A program made the position numbers and the translations under genes. A DNA stretch of 45,927 nt from an uncultured Alphaproteobacteria bacterium (GTDB lineage Bacteria > Pseudomonadota > Alphaproteobacteria > Rhizobiales > Aestuariivirgaceae), in the NCBI GenBank assembly GCA_937872985.1, contig CALMUW010000114.1:1-45927 (forward strand), given 5' to 3'. The notes under the pieces were generated by a model. That model saw nothing but the letters and a program-made list of their open reading frames with translations. It had not been told where the DNA came from and searched no databases. Shown in pieces: positions 9,589-17,367 of this stretch (its first letter is position 1; each line of letters opens with the position of its first letter).

Positions 9589-9650
9589 GCGCGCAATTTC
9601 GGCGGGGCAACCCATCGGATTGCGCTGGGTTTTGCGCGGAGGCTTTGATC

Positions 9651-10061
9651 ATGGCATCACCGCAAAAAGGCAAGGGGCAACCGCAGGACGATCCCGCCGG
9701 GATGGGCGACCTTTCGGAACGGCTCAAGGATCTTTCCGGGCGCATTCAGGCGGAAAAGGCCGAATATGCGGAAACCCGGAAGCTGCCGGAGACCTCCATG
9801 GGCGACGCCACCGGCTATGCCAAGGGCTATCGGCTGGTGAGCGAGTTCGTGGCGGGCACCTTGGTGGGCGGTCTGATCGGCTACGGACTCGACTATCTGT
9901 TCGGCACCATGCCCATCCTGTTTATTGTGTTTCTGCTCCTGGGTTTCGGGGCGGGCATCCTGAACATGGCGCGCGCCGCCAACAGGGTGGCTCCGGCTCA
10001 GGACCGCGTTGGTTCCAACCCGCCGCCGCCAGCGGCCCTTGATGATGAAGAAGAGGACTGA
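9651..10061 (+). CDS. atpI: ATP synthase F0 assembly protein AtpI
   Basis: A 136-aa small membrane protein of the alphaproteobacterial AtpI type. After a charged cytosolic N-terminus it has the motif [15 protein letters not shown], then two transmembrane hairpin segments (about residues 60-77 and 80-98) with a [12 protein letters not shown] turn, and an acidic Pro-rich tail. AtpI helps assemble the c-ring and may act in Mg2+ supply; both roles come from work on other species. The ATG at 9651 has CGGAGG eight bases upstream; the frame is open further upstream but without a comparable ribosome site. It is first in the F0 operon and ends two bases before atpB. Confidence 0.92.
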   Translation: MASPQKGKGQPQDDPAGMGDLSERLKDLSGRIQAEKAEYAETRKLPETSMGDATGYAKGYRLVSEFVAGTLVGGLIGYGLDYLFGTMPILFIVFLLLGFGAGILNMARAANRVAPAQDRVGSNPPPPAALDDEEED

Positions 10062-10063
10062 TC

Positions 10064-10816
10064 GTGGCCAACGATCCGATCCACCAGTTCCAGATCCACG
10101 ACCTCACCGAGAAATTCAATATCGGCGGTTATGATTTCAGCTTCACCAACTCGGCCCTGTTCATGGGTGCGATCGTTGCGGTGATCACCGGCTTCCTGCT
10201 TCTGGCGTCCAGCAAGCGCGCGCTGGTGCCGGGCAAGACCCAGTCGGTGGGCGAACTGTGGTATGAGTTCGTGCACAACATGGTGCGCCAGGTGCTGGGG
10301 CCGGAAGGCAAGAAGTTCTTCCCGCTGGTGTTCTCGCTGTTCTCTTTCGTGCTGGTGGCGAACATGCTGGGCATGTTCCCCTATTTCTTCACCGTCACCT
10401 CGCATGTGATCGTGACCGCCTCACTTGCCGTCTTCGTGGTCGCTCTGGTGGTGGTGGTCGGCCTGTGGAAGCATGGCCTCGGCTGGTTCAAGCTCTTCGT
10501 GCCGCATGGCGTTCCCCTCCTCATCCTGCCCTTCATCTCGCTCATCGAGATCATTTCCTTCCTGTCGCGGCCCGTCTCCCTCGGCCTTCGTCTGTTCGGC
10601 AACATGCTGGCGGGCCACATCGTGCTGAAGGTCTTCGCCGGCTTCGTGGTGACGCTGGGGGCCTTGGGCATCGGCGGCGTTCTGGGCGCCATTGCGCCGC
10701 TTGCCATGGCGGTGGCGCTCACCGCGCTCGAATTCCTGGTGGCCTTCCTGCAGGCCTTCGTCTTCGCCATTCTCACCTGTGTCTATCTCAACGACGCCCT
10801 TCATCCGGGCCACTAA
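10064..10816 (+). CDS. atpB: F0F1 ATP synthase subunit a
   Basis: A 250-aa integral membrane subunit that forms the proton half-channels next to the c-ring. Conserved elements are [19 protein letters not shown], the TM segment [13 protein letters not shown], the helix carrying the essential arginine (Arg176 in [13 protein letters not shown]), and a C-terminal TM with [20 protein letters not shown]. Five or six transmembrane helices are visible. The start codon is GTG at 10064, two bases after the atpI stop, with AGAGGA close upstream. The F1 genes (delta, alpha, gamma, beta, epsilon) are not here, consistent with the split F0/F1 operons of alphaproteobacteria. Confidence 0.97.
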   Translation: MANDPIHQFQIHDLTEKFNIGGYDFSFTNSALFMGAIVAVITGFLLLASSKRALVPGKTQSVGELWYEFVHNMVRQVLGPEGKKFFPLVFSLFSFVLVANMLGMFPYFFTVTSHVIVTASLAVFVVALVVVVGLWKHGLGWFKLFVPHGVPLLILPFISLIEIISFLSRPVSLGLRLFGNMLAGHIVLKVFAGFVVTLGALGIGGVLGAIAPLAMAVALTALEFLVAFLQAFVFAILTCVYLNDALHPGH

Positions 10817-10855
10817 CCTCACTCTCATCTTCCGTTAAAACCCAAGGAGACTAAA

Positions 10856-11083
10856 ATGGACGCAAGCGCAGCAAAACTGATCGGTGCCGGTATCGCCTGC
10901 ATCGGCATGGGTGGCGCCGGTATCGGCGTGGGCCACATCTTCGGCAACTATCTGGCGGGCGCCCTGCGCAACCCGGCTGCCGCTGGTGCGCAGTTCACCA
11001 ACGCACTGATCGGCGCGGCTCTGGCCGAAGGTCTGGGCATCTTCTCGCTCGTCGTGGCGCTGCTGCTCCTCTTCGTCGCCTGA
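10856..11083 (+). CDS. atpE: F0F1 ATP synthase subunit c
   Basis: A 75-aa proteolipid forming the rotor ring. It has two transmembrane helices joined by the polar loop with the RNP motif ([10 protein letters not shown]). The ion-binding carboxylate is Glu58 in ALAEGLGIF. The glycine-rich first helix ([17 protein letters not shown]) is typical of proton-translocating c subunits, and I see no Na+-type ligand set. A strong ribosome site, AAGGAGA (10844-10850), lies five bases before the ATG. That and the stem-loop just downstream fit the need for about ten c subunits per complex. Confidence 0.97.
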   Translation: MDASAAKLIGAGIACIGMGGAGIGVGHIFGNYLAGALRNPAAAGAQFTNALIGAALAEGLGIFSLVVALLLLFVA

Positions 11084-11101
11084 GACGGCTCTTCTCCGGG
11101 C

Positions 11102-11132
11102 AAGCCGCCTGTCCCGTTCCGGGCGGCGGCTT
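11102..11132 (+). other. Intercistronic stem-loop after atpE
   Basis: AAGCCGCC (11102-11109) pairs with GGCGGCTT (11125-11132), and an inner CCCG/CGGG can extend the stem. No T-run follows, so a full terminator is unlikely. Its place after the most abundantly needed subunit suggests mRNA 3'-end protection or partial attenuation, raising atpE over the b-subunit genes. That role is inference. Confidence 0.6.
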
Positions 11133-11164
11133 TGCCTGTCCGGTAAACCGTTGAGGCATTGACG

Positions 11165-11767
11165 ATGTCTGGAACCACAACCCCCGAAGCAACCGCCCCG
11201 GCCGAAGCCGTTCAGGAAGGCATGGGCGGCATGTCCGGCATGGAAGGCATGGCGGAAGGAAGCGAGGCCCATGGCGGCCACAAGGTCTTCCCGCCGCTCG
11301 ATTCATCCACCTTCCCGTCGCAGATCCTGTGGCTCGCGGTGTTTTTCAGCCTGCTCTATCTGCTGATGAGCAAGCTGGTGCTGCCGCGCATCGAGGCCAT
11401 CCTCAAGCAGCGCCACGATCACATCCAGAACGACATTGCCACGGCGCAGCGCCTGCAGAAGGACACGCAGGCGGCAGTGGCGGCCTATGAAAAGGAACTG
11501 GCCGACGCCAAGGCCCGGGCCCACGGCATTGCCGAGGAAACCCGCGGCAAGCTGCAGGCCGAGAGCGATGCCGAGCGCCACGCGCTGGAGGCCAGCCTCG
11601 CCAAGAAGATCGCCGCCGCCGAAGGCAAGATCAACGCGGCGCGCGACAAGGCCATGGCCGAGGTCCACGACGTGGCGGCGGATTCCGCCATGGCCATCGT
11701 CGAGAAGCTCACCGGCGCCAAGGTGACCAAGGCCGCGGCCCTCAAGGCCAGCGGCGGAAAGGCGTGA
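11165..11767 (+). CDS. atpF': F0F1 ATP synthase subunit b' (second b-type stator subunit)
   Basis: A 200-aa b-type subunit. It has a single transmembrane segment (FPSQILWLAVFFSLLYLLMSK, around residues 50-70) preceded by PPLDSSTFPSQ, the b' signature, and followed by a long Ala/Glu/Lys-rich coiled coil that forms part of the peripheral stalk. The paired b'/b genes are typical of alphaproteobacteria and phototrophs. The N-terminal extension is unusual: a Met/Gly-rich stretch GMGGMSGMEGMAEGSEAHGGH before the membrane helix. A TTG six bases upstream is an alternative start; the ATG at 11165 has TGAGG at suitable distance. The stop overlaps the ATG of atpF by one base. Confidence 0.93.
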   Translation: MSGTTTPEATAPAEAVQEGMGGMSGMEGMAEGSEAHGGHKVFPPLDSSTFPSQILWLAVFFSLLYLLMSKLVLPRIEAILKQRHDHIQNDIATAQRLQKDTQAAVAAYEKELADAKARAHGIAEETRGKLQAESDAERHALEASLAKKIAAAEGKINAARDKAMAEVHDVAADSAMAIVEKLTGAKVTKAAALKASGGKA

Positions 11768-12258
11768 TGCCCATGCATTTCGATGCCACATTCTTTGCGC
11801 TGGTGGCGCTCATCCTGTTTCTGGGCGTGGTGTTCTATGCCAAGGCCCCGGCCAAGGTGGGGGCCGCGCTGAACGAGCGTTCGGCGCGCATTGCCAAGGA
11901 GATCGAGGACGCGGCCAGGCTGCGTTCCGAGGCCGAGGCACTGCTGGCCGAATACAAGAGGAAGCGGGCCGAGGCCGAGAAGGAGGCCGCCGACATCATC
12001 GGCCTGGCCAGGCAGGAGGCTGAGGCTCTGGCGGCGGAAACCAAGGTGAAGCTGGCCGACATGCTGAAGCGCCGCACCGCCCAGGCCGAGCAGAAGATCG
12101 CCCAGGCCCAGGCCGCCGCGCTGAAGGATGTCCGCGCCGCCGCCACCGACAAGGCCATTGCCGCCGCCGCCAAGCTCGCCGCCGAGGCGAGCAAGGGGGC
12201 CAAGGGCGCTGACCTCATCACCGACTCCATCAAGGCGGTGAAGACCGGGCTGAACTGA
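11767..12258 (+). CDS. atpF: F0F1 ATP synthase subunit b
   Basis: A 163-aa b subunit with one N-terminal membrane helix (FFALVALILFLGVVFYAKAP, residues 8-27), then an uninterrupted coiled coil rich in Ala, Glu, Lys and Arg that dimerises with b' in the peripheral stalk. The TGATG overlap with the preceding gene (stop 11765-11767, ATG 11767) implies translational coupling, matching the 1:1 need for b and b'. A GTG at 11764 is the only longer alternative. It is the last gene before the terminator at 12279. Confidence 0.94.
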   Translation: MPMHFDATFFALVALILFLGVVFYAKAPAKVGAALNERSARIAKEIEDAARLRSEAEALLAEYKRKRAEAEKEAADIIGLARQEAEALAAETKVKLADMLKRRTAQAEQKIAQAQAAALKDVRAAATDKAIAAAAKLAAEASKGAKGADLITDSIKAVKTGLN

Positions 12259-12278
12259 CCGGCCCTGCAACCGAATTT

Positions 12279-12306
12279 AAAAACCCGGCCGGCGCGCCGG
12301 GTTTTT
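12279..12306 (+). terminator. Rho-independent terminator of the atp operon
   Basis: AAAAACCCGGC (from 12279) pairs with GCCGGGTTTTT (12296-12306) around a short loop. The stem begins 21 bp after the atpF stop and ends in a T-run. The A-run before the stem means it could also stop transcription from the other strand. Confidence 0.9.
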
Positions 12307-12321
12307 GTTTTGGCCGGGCCT

Positions 12322-12432
12322 TAGCGCAACGGACGATCAAATCGGAACGATTTGAGAGAGAAAAGTTGCGCCAACATATTGATTTTCGAGCAACTTATCG
12401 GCGGCAGTTGATTCCAACTGACCGCCGGTTGC
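12322..12432 (-). repeat. Hairpin-rich element, copy B (inverted relative to copy A)
   Basis: The reverse complement of this 111-bp stretch matches 9223-9333 with two base differences by eye (near 12411 and 12343). The terminal repeat TAGCGCAAC is kept at the 12322 end and degraded at the other. Copies A and B therefore face each other across the atp operon, 3 kb apart. The remaining bases to hisS (12433-12513) hold only a GCGCAAAAGCGG fragment like other repeats here. Confidence 0.9.
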
Positions 12433-12513
12433 TCTCGCGCAGCGTTTGCGCAAAAGCGGTTTCCCTTTGCCGCATAGTGCATTAGAAGCCGTGGGCAGCT
12501 TTTGAGTGTCGAA

Positions 12514-14001
12514 ATGTCCGAGAATCCGAAGAAAATGCGCCACAGGGCGAGGCTCGCCAAGGGCTTCCGCGATGTCGAGGCCCAGGAAATCCGGGGGCTT
12601 CGTGCCATGCTGGCCACCATCCAGCAGGTCTATGAATCCTATGGCTTCGAGCCGGTGGAACAGCCCTTCGTGGAATATACCGAGGCGCTGGGCAAGTTCC
12701 TGCCCGATCAGGACCGGCCCAATGCGGGGGTCTTCTCCTTTCAGGACGATGACGAGCAATGGCTGTCGCTGCGCTATGACCTGACGGCCCCGCTGGCGCG
12801 TTATGTGGCCGAGAACCAGCAGTTTCTGCCCACGCCCTACCGCAGCTATCGCCAGGGCCATGTCTTCCGCAACGAGAAGCCGGGGCCGGGTCGCTTCCGC
12901 CAGTTCATGCAGTTCGACGCCGACACGGTGGGTTCGGCCTCGCCTGCGGCGGATGCCGAAGTGTGCATGATGGCCGCCGACACCATGGAGGCACTGGGCC
13001 TGAAGCGCGGGCACTATGTGGTGAAGGTGAACAGCCGCCGCACCATGGATGCCCTTCTCGCCAATGTCGGCATTGATCCCGCCGGCGATGGTGAGCGCCG
13101 TCTGACCGTGCTGCGCGCCATGGACAAGCTCGACCGCCTTGGCATTGACGGTGTGAAGCTTTTGCTGGGCAAGGGCCGCAAGGACGAGAGCGGCGACTTC
13201 ACCAGGGGAGCTGAGCTTTCGGACAGTGCCATCGCCACCATCGCCGCCTTTCTCATGGCGCGGTCGGATGCAGGCAATGATGAAACCATCGCTGCCATGG
13301 AAAAGACTATCCTGCGGGACACCGCGAATGACGGTCTGGCCGAGCTTTCCGCCATTGCAGCGATCGTGCGCGCGGCGGGCTATGGCCCGGATCGCATCAT
13401 CATCGACCCCTCGGTCGTTCGTGGCCTGGAATATTACACCGGCCCGGTTTTCGAATGCGAATTGCTGCTGGAGACCAAGGACGAGGACGGCCGCCCGGTG
13501 CGCTTCGGCTCGGTTGGCGGCGGCGGGCGCTATGACGATCTGGTGGCGCGCTTCACCGGCCAGCAGGTTCCCGCCACGGGTTTCTCCATCGGCGTGTCGC
13601 GGCTCTATTCGGCACTGAAACTGGCCCGGCCCGAAACCGTGACCGCGGCCGAAGGCCCGGTGGTGGTGCTGGTCATGGACCGGGACCGGCAGGGCGACTA
13701 CTGGCGCATGGTGCAGGCGCTGCGCGCCGCCGGCCTCCGGGCCGAGATGTATGTCGGCACGGCGGGCATGAAGGCCCAGATGAAATATGCCGACAAGCGC
13801 AAGGCGCCCCTGGTGGTCATTCAGGGTGGCGACGAGAAGCTGCGCGGCGAGGTGCAGGTGAAGGACCTGCGCCTTGGCTCCGCCCTGGCCGTCAACATCG
13901 AAAGCCGCGCGGAATATCAGAGCCAGCGTCTCGCCCAGGTGTCGGTGCCCGAAACTGATCTGGTGGCGACCGTGCAGGAGATGCTTGCCCGTGGCCGGTA
14001 A
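12514..14001 (+). CDS. hisS: Histidyl-tRNA synthetase (alphaproteobacterial type)
   Basis: A 495-aa class II aminoacyl-tRNA synthetase charging tRNA-His. Motif 1 surrounds [17 protein letters not shown], motif 2 is [20 protein letters not shown], and motif 3 lies at [10 protein letters not shown]. The HisA-like signature reads [12 protein letters not shown], and GGGGRYDDL replaces the more usual GGGRYDGL. A C-terminal anticodon-binding domain follows (about 390-495). The variant motifs are those of the divergent HisRS found in alphaproteobacteria whose tRNA-His lacks the extra G-1; that link is family knowledge, and the tRNA is not in this window. A TTG at 12502 is an alternative start. The gene overlaps hisZ by 11 bp. 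Confidence 0.95.
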   Translation: MSENPKKMRHRARLAKGFRDVEAQEIRGLRAMLATIQQVYESYGFEPVEQPFVEYTEALGKFLPDQDRPNAGVFSFQDDDEQWLSLRYDLTAPLARYVAENQQFLPTPYRSYRQGHVFRNEKPGPGRFRQFMQFDADTVGSASPAADAEVCMMAADTMEALGLKRGHYVVKVNSRRTMDALLANVGIDPAGDGERRLTVLRAMDKLDRLGIDGVKLLLGKGRKDESGDFTRGAELSDSAIATIAAFLMARSDAGNDETIAAMEKTILRDTANDGLAELSAIAAIVRAAGYGPDRIIIDPSVVRGLEYYTGPVFECELLLETKDEDGRPVRFGSVGGGGRYDDLVARFTGQQVPATGFSIGVSRLYSALKLARPETVTAAEGPVVVLVMDRDRQGDYWRMVQALRAAGLRAEMYVGTAGMKAQMKYADKRKAPLVVIQGGDEKLRGEVQVKDLRLGSALAVNIESRAEYQSQRLAQVSVPETDLVATVQEMLARGR

Positions 14002-15127
14002 GTCGTCCAGCGAGCGCGCGGCGCTGGAGCGCCAGAACGCTGCCCTTATGGCGGTGTTCGAGCGCGCGGGCTTTGACCAGATCGCGCCGGACATTATTCA
14101 GCCCGCTGACATTTTTCTAGAGCGCTCGGGCGAGGACATTCGCGCCCGCACCTTTGTCTTCACCGATCCGCGCGGCGCTGAATTGTGCCTCCGCCCCGAT
14201 CTCACGGTGCCCGCCTGCCGCTATCACCTTTCCCACGGCGCGGGCGGGCGCGAGGCGCGCTATTGCTATCTCGGTCCGGCCTTCCGCTTCCCGGACGAGG
14301 CGCTGTCGCCGCAGGAATTCACCCAGGCCGGCATTGAATGGTTCGGCGATACGGAGGGAGCCGCCGCCGAGGCCCGCATCCTGAAGCTGGCGGTGAGTGC
14401 GCTGGAGGCCGCGGGCCTGTCGAAACTGACGGTGACACTGGGCGACCTCGGCCTCTTTGCCGCCCTGCTGGAAGACGTGGACATGCCGCAGCGCTGGCGG
14501 CGGCGGCTGCGCCACCAGTTCTGGCGGCCCCAGGCCTTCCGTGATCTTCTCGAAAGCTACACCCTGGGCAATCGCGGCAAACGCAGCTCCATCTCCGCCA
14601 CCATTGACGCATTGGAACACGAAGACGCACCGGTGCTGGTGCAGCGCCTTCTCTCCGCGCAGGGCCTGCCGCTGGTGGGCGGGCGCAGTGTGGAGGACAT
14701 CGCCCAGCGTCTTTCGGGCAAGTTCGCCGACCGCTCCGAATATCCCTTGCCCCACACCATCAGCGACAGCATCAGCCATTACCTCGCGCTGAAGGGCACG
14801 GCGAGCGAGGTGGTGAAGGACTTGCGCGCCATGGCGTCAGGCGCACGCTTTGCCGCCGCCGTCACCCGCTATGAGCAGCGGCTGGAGGCCATGGAGGATC
14901 AGGGGCTGAACCCGCGGCGCTTCCGCTTCGAGGCGACCTTCGGGCGCGAGCTGGAATATTACACGGGCTTTGTGTTTCAGGTGGAAGCACCGCACGGCAA
15001 GGCCGCGCTGGCCGTGGCGGGCGGCGGGCGCTACGACGACCTGCTGGAAGACATGGGGGCGGAAAAGAAGGTGCCCGCCGTGGGCTGCGCCATTCACACC
15101 AACCGGCTGTTGGCGGTTCTGTCATGA
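13991..15127 (+). CDS. hisZ: ATP phosphoribosyltransferase regulatory subunit HisZ
   Basis: A 378-aa HisRS catalytic-domain paralogue without an anticodon-binding domain, the form that HisZ takes. It partners short HisG in a hetero-octamer and carries histidine feedback control. HisRS-like landmarks remain: [11 protein letters not shown], the [20 protein letters not shown] region (motif 2 with the tRNA-charging residues altered), [12 protein letters not shown] and [10 protein letters not shown]. Translation starts at GTG 13991 inside the end of hisS, with AGGAG at 13977; the frame is open further upstream only as an overlap with hisS. Its end shares ATGA with hisG. The order hisS-hisZ-hisG makes one histidine unit. 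Confidence 0.94.
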   Translation: MAGKSSSERAALERQNAALMAVFERAGFDQIAPDIIQPADIFLERSGEDIRARTFVFTDPRGAELCLRPDLTVPACRYHLSHGAGGREARYCYLGPAFRFPDEALSPQEFTQAGIEWFGDTEGAAAEARILKLAVSALEAAGLSKLTVTLGDLGLFAALLEDVDMPQRWRRRLRHQFWRPQAFRDLLESYTLGNRGKRSSISATIDALEHEDAPVLVQRLLSAQGLPLVGGRSVEDIAQRLSGKFADRSEYPLPHTISDSISHYLALKGTASEVVKDLRAMASGARFAAAVTRYEQRLEAMEDQGLNPRRFRFEATFGRELEYYTGFVFQVEAPHGKAALAVAGGGRYDDLLEDMGAEKKVPAVGCAIHTNRLLAVLS

Positions 15128-15819
15128 CGCTCACGCTTGCCATTCCCTCCAAGGGCCGGCTGATGGAGGCCACCCAGGAGCTGTTGCGCAAGGCCGGGCT
15201 GGCGATCGACCGGCTGGGCGATGAGCGCGGCTATCGCGGCCGTCTCGTCGGCATCGACGGCATCGACATCGCCTTTCTTTCGGCCTCGGAGATTGCCAAA
15301 AACCTGCGCGACGGCACGGTGGACCTTGGCATCACCGGCGAGGACCTGCTGCGCGAGACCATGGCGCCGGAGGACAAGGCGGTCGGCGTGGGCCTGCGGC
15401 TGGGCTTTGGTCCGGCGCGGGTGGTGGTGGCGGTGCCGGAATGCTGGCTCGACGTGGCCGCCATGAGCGACCTTGAAGACGTGAGCGAGAATTTTTACCT
15501 GCGTCATGGGCGAAGGCTCAGGGTCGCCACCAAATATGCCAATCTCACCCGGCGCTTCTTCGCCCAGAAGGGTGTGACCGGCTACCGCACGGTGGAAAGC
15601 CTGGGGGCCACGGAGGGCGCGCCCGCCGCTGGCAGCGCCGAACTGATCGTGGACATTACCACGACGGGTTCGACCCTGGCGGCGAACCACCTGAAAATCC
15701 TCGATGACGGCTTGATCCTCGATTCCTGCGCTGTTTTGGCAGTGCAACAAAGCGCGCCAGCCGGGCCGGGTTTGCGCACTCTCATTTCCCGTCTGGACGG
15801 CGCTTTGGCGGCGGTTTAA
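15124..15819 (+). CDS. hisG: ATP phosphoribosyltransferase, short form HisG
   Basis: A 231-aa short-form HisG, catalysing the first step of histidine synthesis: ATP + PRPP to phosphoribosyl-ATP. It has the N-terminal IPSKGRL motif, DLGITGEDLL, and the PRPP-binding segment ELIVDITTTGSTLAANHL. It lacks the C-terminal allosteric ACT-like domain of long HisG, which explains the HisZ partner encoded directly upstream. The ATG overlaps the hisZ stop (ATGA), so translation is probably coupled. Other his genes are not in the window. The next 354 bp hold no gene (see the RNA candidate). Confidence 0.96.
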   Translation: MTLTLAIPSKGRLMEATQELLRKAGLAIDRLGDERGYRGRLVGIDGIDIAFLSASEIAKNLRDGTVDLGITGEDLLRETMAPEDKAVGVGLRLGFGPARVVVAVPECWLDVAAMSDLEDVSENFYLRHGRRLRVATKYANLTRRFFAQKGVTGYRTVESLGATEGAPAAGSAELIVDITTTGSTLAANHLKILDDGLILDSCAVLAVQQSAPAGPGLRTLISRLDGALAAV

Positions 15820-15892
15820 CAATCAATTTACTTCTTTACTCGCCGCATCTTTAAATCGTGCAGATTTGTCACCACCTCTGTGGTAAGATCGG

Positions 15893-16092
15893 TTGATCGG
15901 GCGCCTTGAGCGCCGTCGTGCATGTGCCTCGGTGGCAGCGGGGTTTTCGTGGAGGGCTAAGGTCCAGACGTGTCCGTCCGGATTCGTGCTTGCGGGGTTT
16001 CGGTATCGCCCCCGGTCCGCAACGTCCGCAGAAAGTAGGGATCCAAGGCCGTTTGGCCTGAGCGAGGGGTCGCATGAAAATGCGGCCCCTCG
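15893..16092 (+). ncRNA. Candidate structured RNA or long leader between hisG and the transglycosylase gene (family not recognised)
   Basis: The 354-bp gap 15820-16173 contains a series of stable stems in order: GGCGC/GCGCC (about 15900), TTGCGG (15990-15995) with CCGCAA (16017-16022), AGGCC/GGCCT (16046-16059), and a 13-bp stem CGAGGGGTCGCAT/ATGCGGCCCCTCG closed by a GAAA tetraloop (16063-16092). A further TGGCGG/CCGCCA stem spans 16100-16130. TTGATC near 15893 can pair with GATC-C-AA near 16040 to close the domain. It does not fit the glycine, TPP, cobalamin, FMN, SRP, RNase P or tmRNA consensus that I can recall. The boundaries and strand are guesses; it could be a separate small RNA or the 5' leader of the downstream gene. 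Confidence 0.4.
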
Positions 16093-16145
16093 TGATTTCT
16101 GGCGGTTGCGCAGCCACGAATTTGCCGCCAAGGCCGTGTGAAGCT

Positions 16146-16167
16146 ATCTCCTGACCAAAATGGAGAT
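16146..16167 (+). promoter_or_regulatory. Hairpin sequestering the transglycosylase ribosome binding site
   Basis: ATCTCC (16146-16151) pairs with GGAGAT (16162-16167), and GC/GC outside a T-T mismatch can extend the stem. The GGAG within the right arm is the Shine-Dalgarno for the ATG at 16174. Folding would block translation, so opening it could be a control point. Confidence 0.55.
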
Positions 16168-16173
16168 TGCTCG

Positions 16174-17364
16174 ATGATTCGACTGACGCTCGCCACCCTG
16201 CTGCTCACCGGCATGAGCCTGGCTGCCGCCGCCCAAACCTGCGGCAAGTCCGCCGATGGTTTCGACGGCTTCAAGCGCCAGGTGGCCGCCGAGGCCAAGG
16301 GCCAGGGCTATTCGGCACAGGCCATCGCAGCCCTTGCTGCCGTGCAATATGATCCCGTGGTGATCAAGCGCGACCGGGCGCAGAACGTCTTCTCCCAGAC
16401 CTTCCTGCAATTCTCCGACCGCATGGTCAGCAATTATCGCCTGAAGGAGGGGCAGAACCGTCTGGCGCAATACCGCACAGTCTTCGACGCGGTGGAGAAA
16501 AAGTATGGCGTGCCGGGCGCGGTGCTGGTGGCCTTCTGGGGGCTGGAGACGGATTTCGGCGCCAATACCGGCGACTTCAACACGGTGCAGTCTCTCGCCA
16601 CCCTGGCGTGGGATTGCCGCCGGCCGGAGAAGTTCCGGCCGCAATTGATGGCGGCCCTCGACCTCATCAGCAAGGGCGACCTGTCGCCGGAAGACATGCG
16701 CGGCGCCTGGGCGGGTGAAATCGGCCAGGCCCAGTTCCTGCCCGTCGAATATGACGAGACGGCGGTGGACTTCGACGGCGATGGCCGGCGTGATCTGCGC
16801 CATTCCGTCCCCGACATCATGGCGTCCTCGGCGCGGCTCCTCATCAAGCATGGCTGGAAGGCAAACCAGCCCTGGCTGCAGGAGGTGCGCGTTCCCGATG
16901 AGCTGCCCTGGGATCAGGCCGACATTGCCATTCAGCATCCGCGCAGCCAGTGGGCCAGGTGGGGCGTCACCGCCGCCAGCGGCAAGGCCATCAAGGCCGA
17001 CAGTTTTCCGGCCGCACTGCTGCTGCCCATGGGCAAGGATGGCCCGGCCTTCCTGGCCTATGACAATTTCACCACGGCCTATCTGAAATGGAACGAGAGC
17101 CTGGTCTATTCCACCACGGCGGCCTATTTCGCCACGCGCCTCGGCGGCGCGGGCAAGGTGAACCCCGGACGCGGCGCGGAAGCCCTGACGGCGGATGATG
17201 TCATGACCTTGCAGAAGATCCTCGCCGCCAAGGGCTATGACGTGGGCAAGATCGACGGCAAGCTGGGCAAGGGCACGCGCGCCGCCATCAAGGACCAGCA
17301 GGTGAAGCTGGGCCTGCCCGCCGATTCCTGGCCGACGCGGGAGCTTCTGGCGAAGCTGCACTGA
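16174..17364 (+). CDS. Lytic murein transglycosylase (MltB/SLT_2 family) with peptidoglycan-binding domain
   Basis: A 396-aa exported enzyme cleaving the MurNAc-GlcNAc bond with 1,6-anhydro product. The signal peptide covers about 1-20 (IRLTLATLLLTGMSLAAAA), and a Cys at 23 is not in a lipobox, so a soluble periplasmic form is likely. The MltB-type domain spans about 30-320, with catalytic Glu125 in FWGLETDFG and the GEIGQAQFLP.EYDE segment. A C-terminal PG_binding_1 domain (about 335-396) shows LQKILAAKGYDVGKIDGK and GTRAAI. The ATG at 16174 has GGAG at 16162-16165, inside a hairpin. A longer frame from 16138 lacks a ribosome site. It is convergent with the exporter operon, four bases apart. 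Confidence 0.93.
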   Translation: MIRLTLATLLLTGMSLAAAAQTCGKSADGFDGFKRQVAAEAKGQGYSAQAIAALAAVQYDPVVIKRDRAQNVFSQTFLQFSDRMVSNYRLKEGQNRLAQYRTVFDAVEKKYGVPGAVLVAFWGLETDFGANTGDFNTVQSLATLAWDCRRPEKFRPQLMAALDLISKGDLSPEDMRGAWAGEIGQAQFLPVEYDETAVDFDGDGRRDLRHSVPDIMASSARLLIKHGWKANQPWLQEVRVPDELPWDQADIAIQHPRSQWARWGVTAASGKAIKADSFPAALLLPMGKDGPAFLAYDNFTTAYLKWNESLVYSTTAAYFATRLGGAGKVNPGRGAEALTADDVMTLQKILAAKGYDVGKIDGKLGKGTRAAIKDQQVKLGLPADSWPTRELLAKLH

Positions 17365-17367
17365 GGC

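Noticed and set aside
15893..16092. 6S RNA, SRP RNA, RNase P or tmRNA as the identity of the structured hisG-downstream region
   Set aside because: I could not find the consensus motifs of SRP, RNase P or tmRNA. The neighbours are not the zapA/ygfA genes often next to 6S RNA, and a single long 6S-like rod does not form.
15823..16131. Open frame of 102 codons on the minus strand in the same gap
   Set aside because: No ribosome site or family match; the base pairing argues for RNA structure rather than protein.
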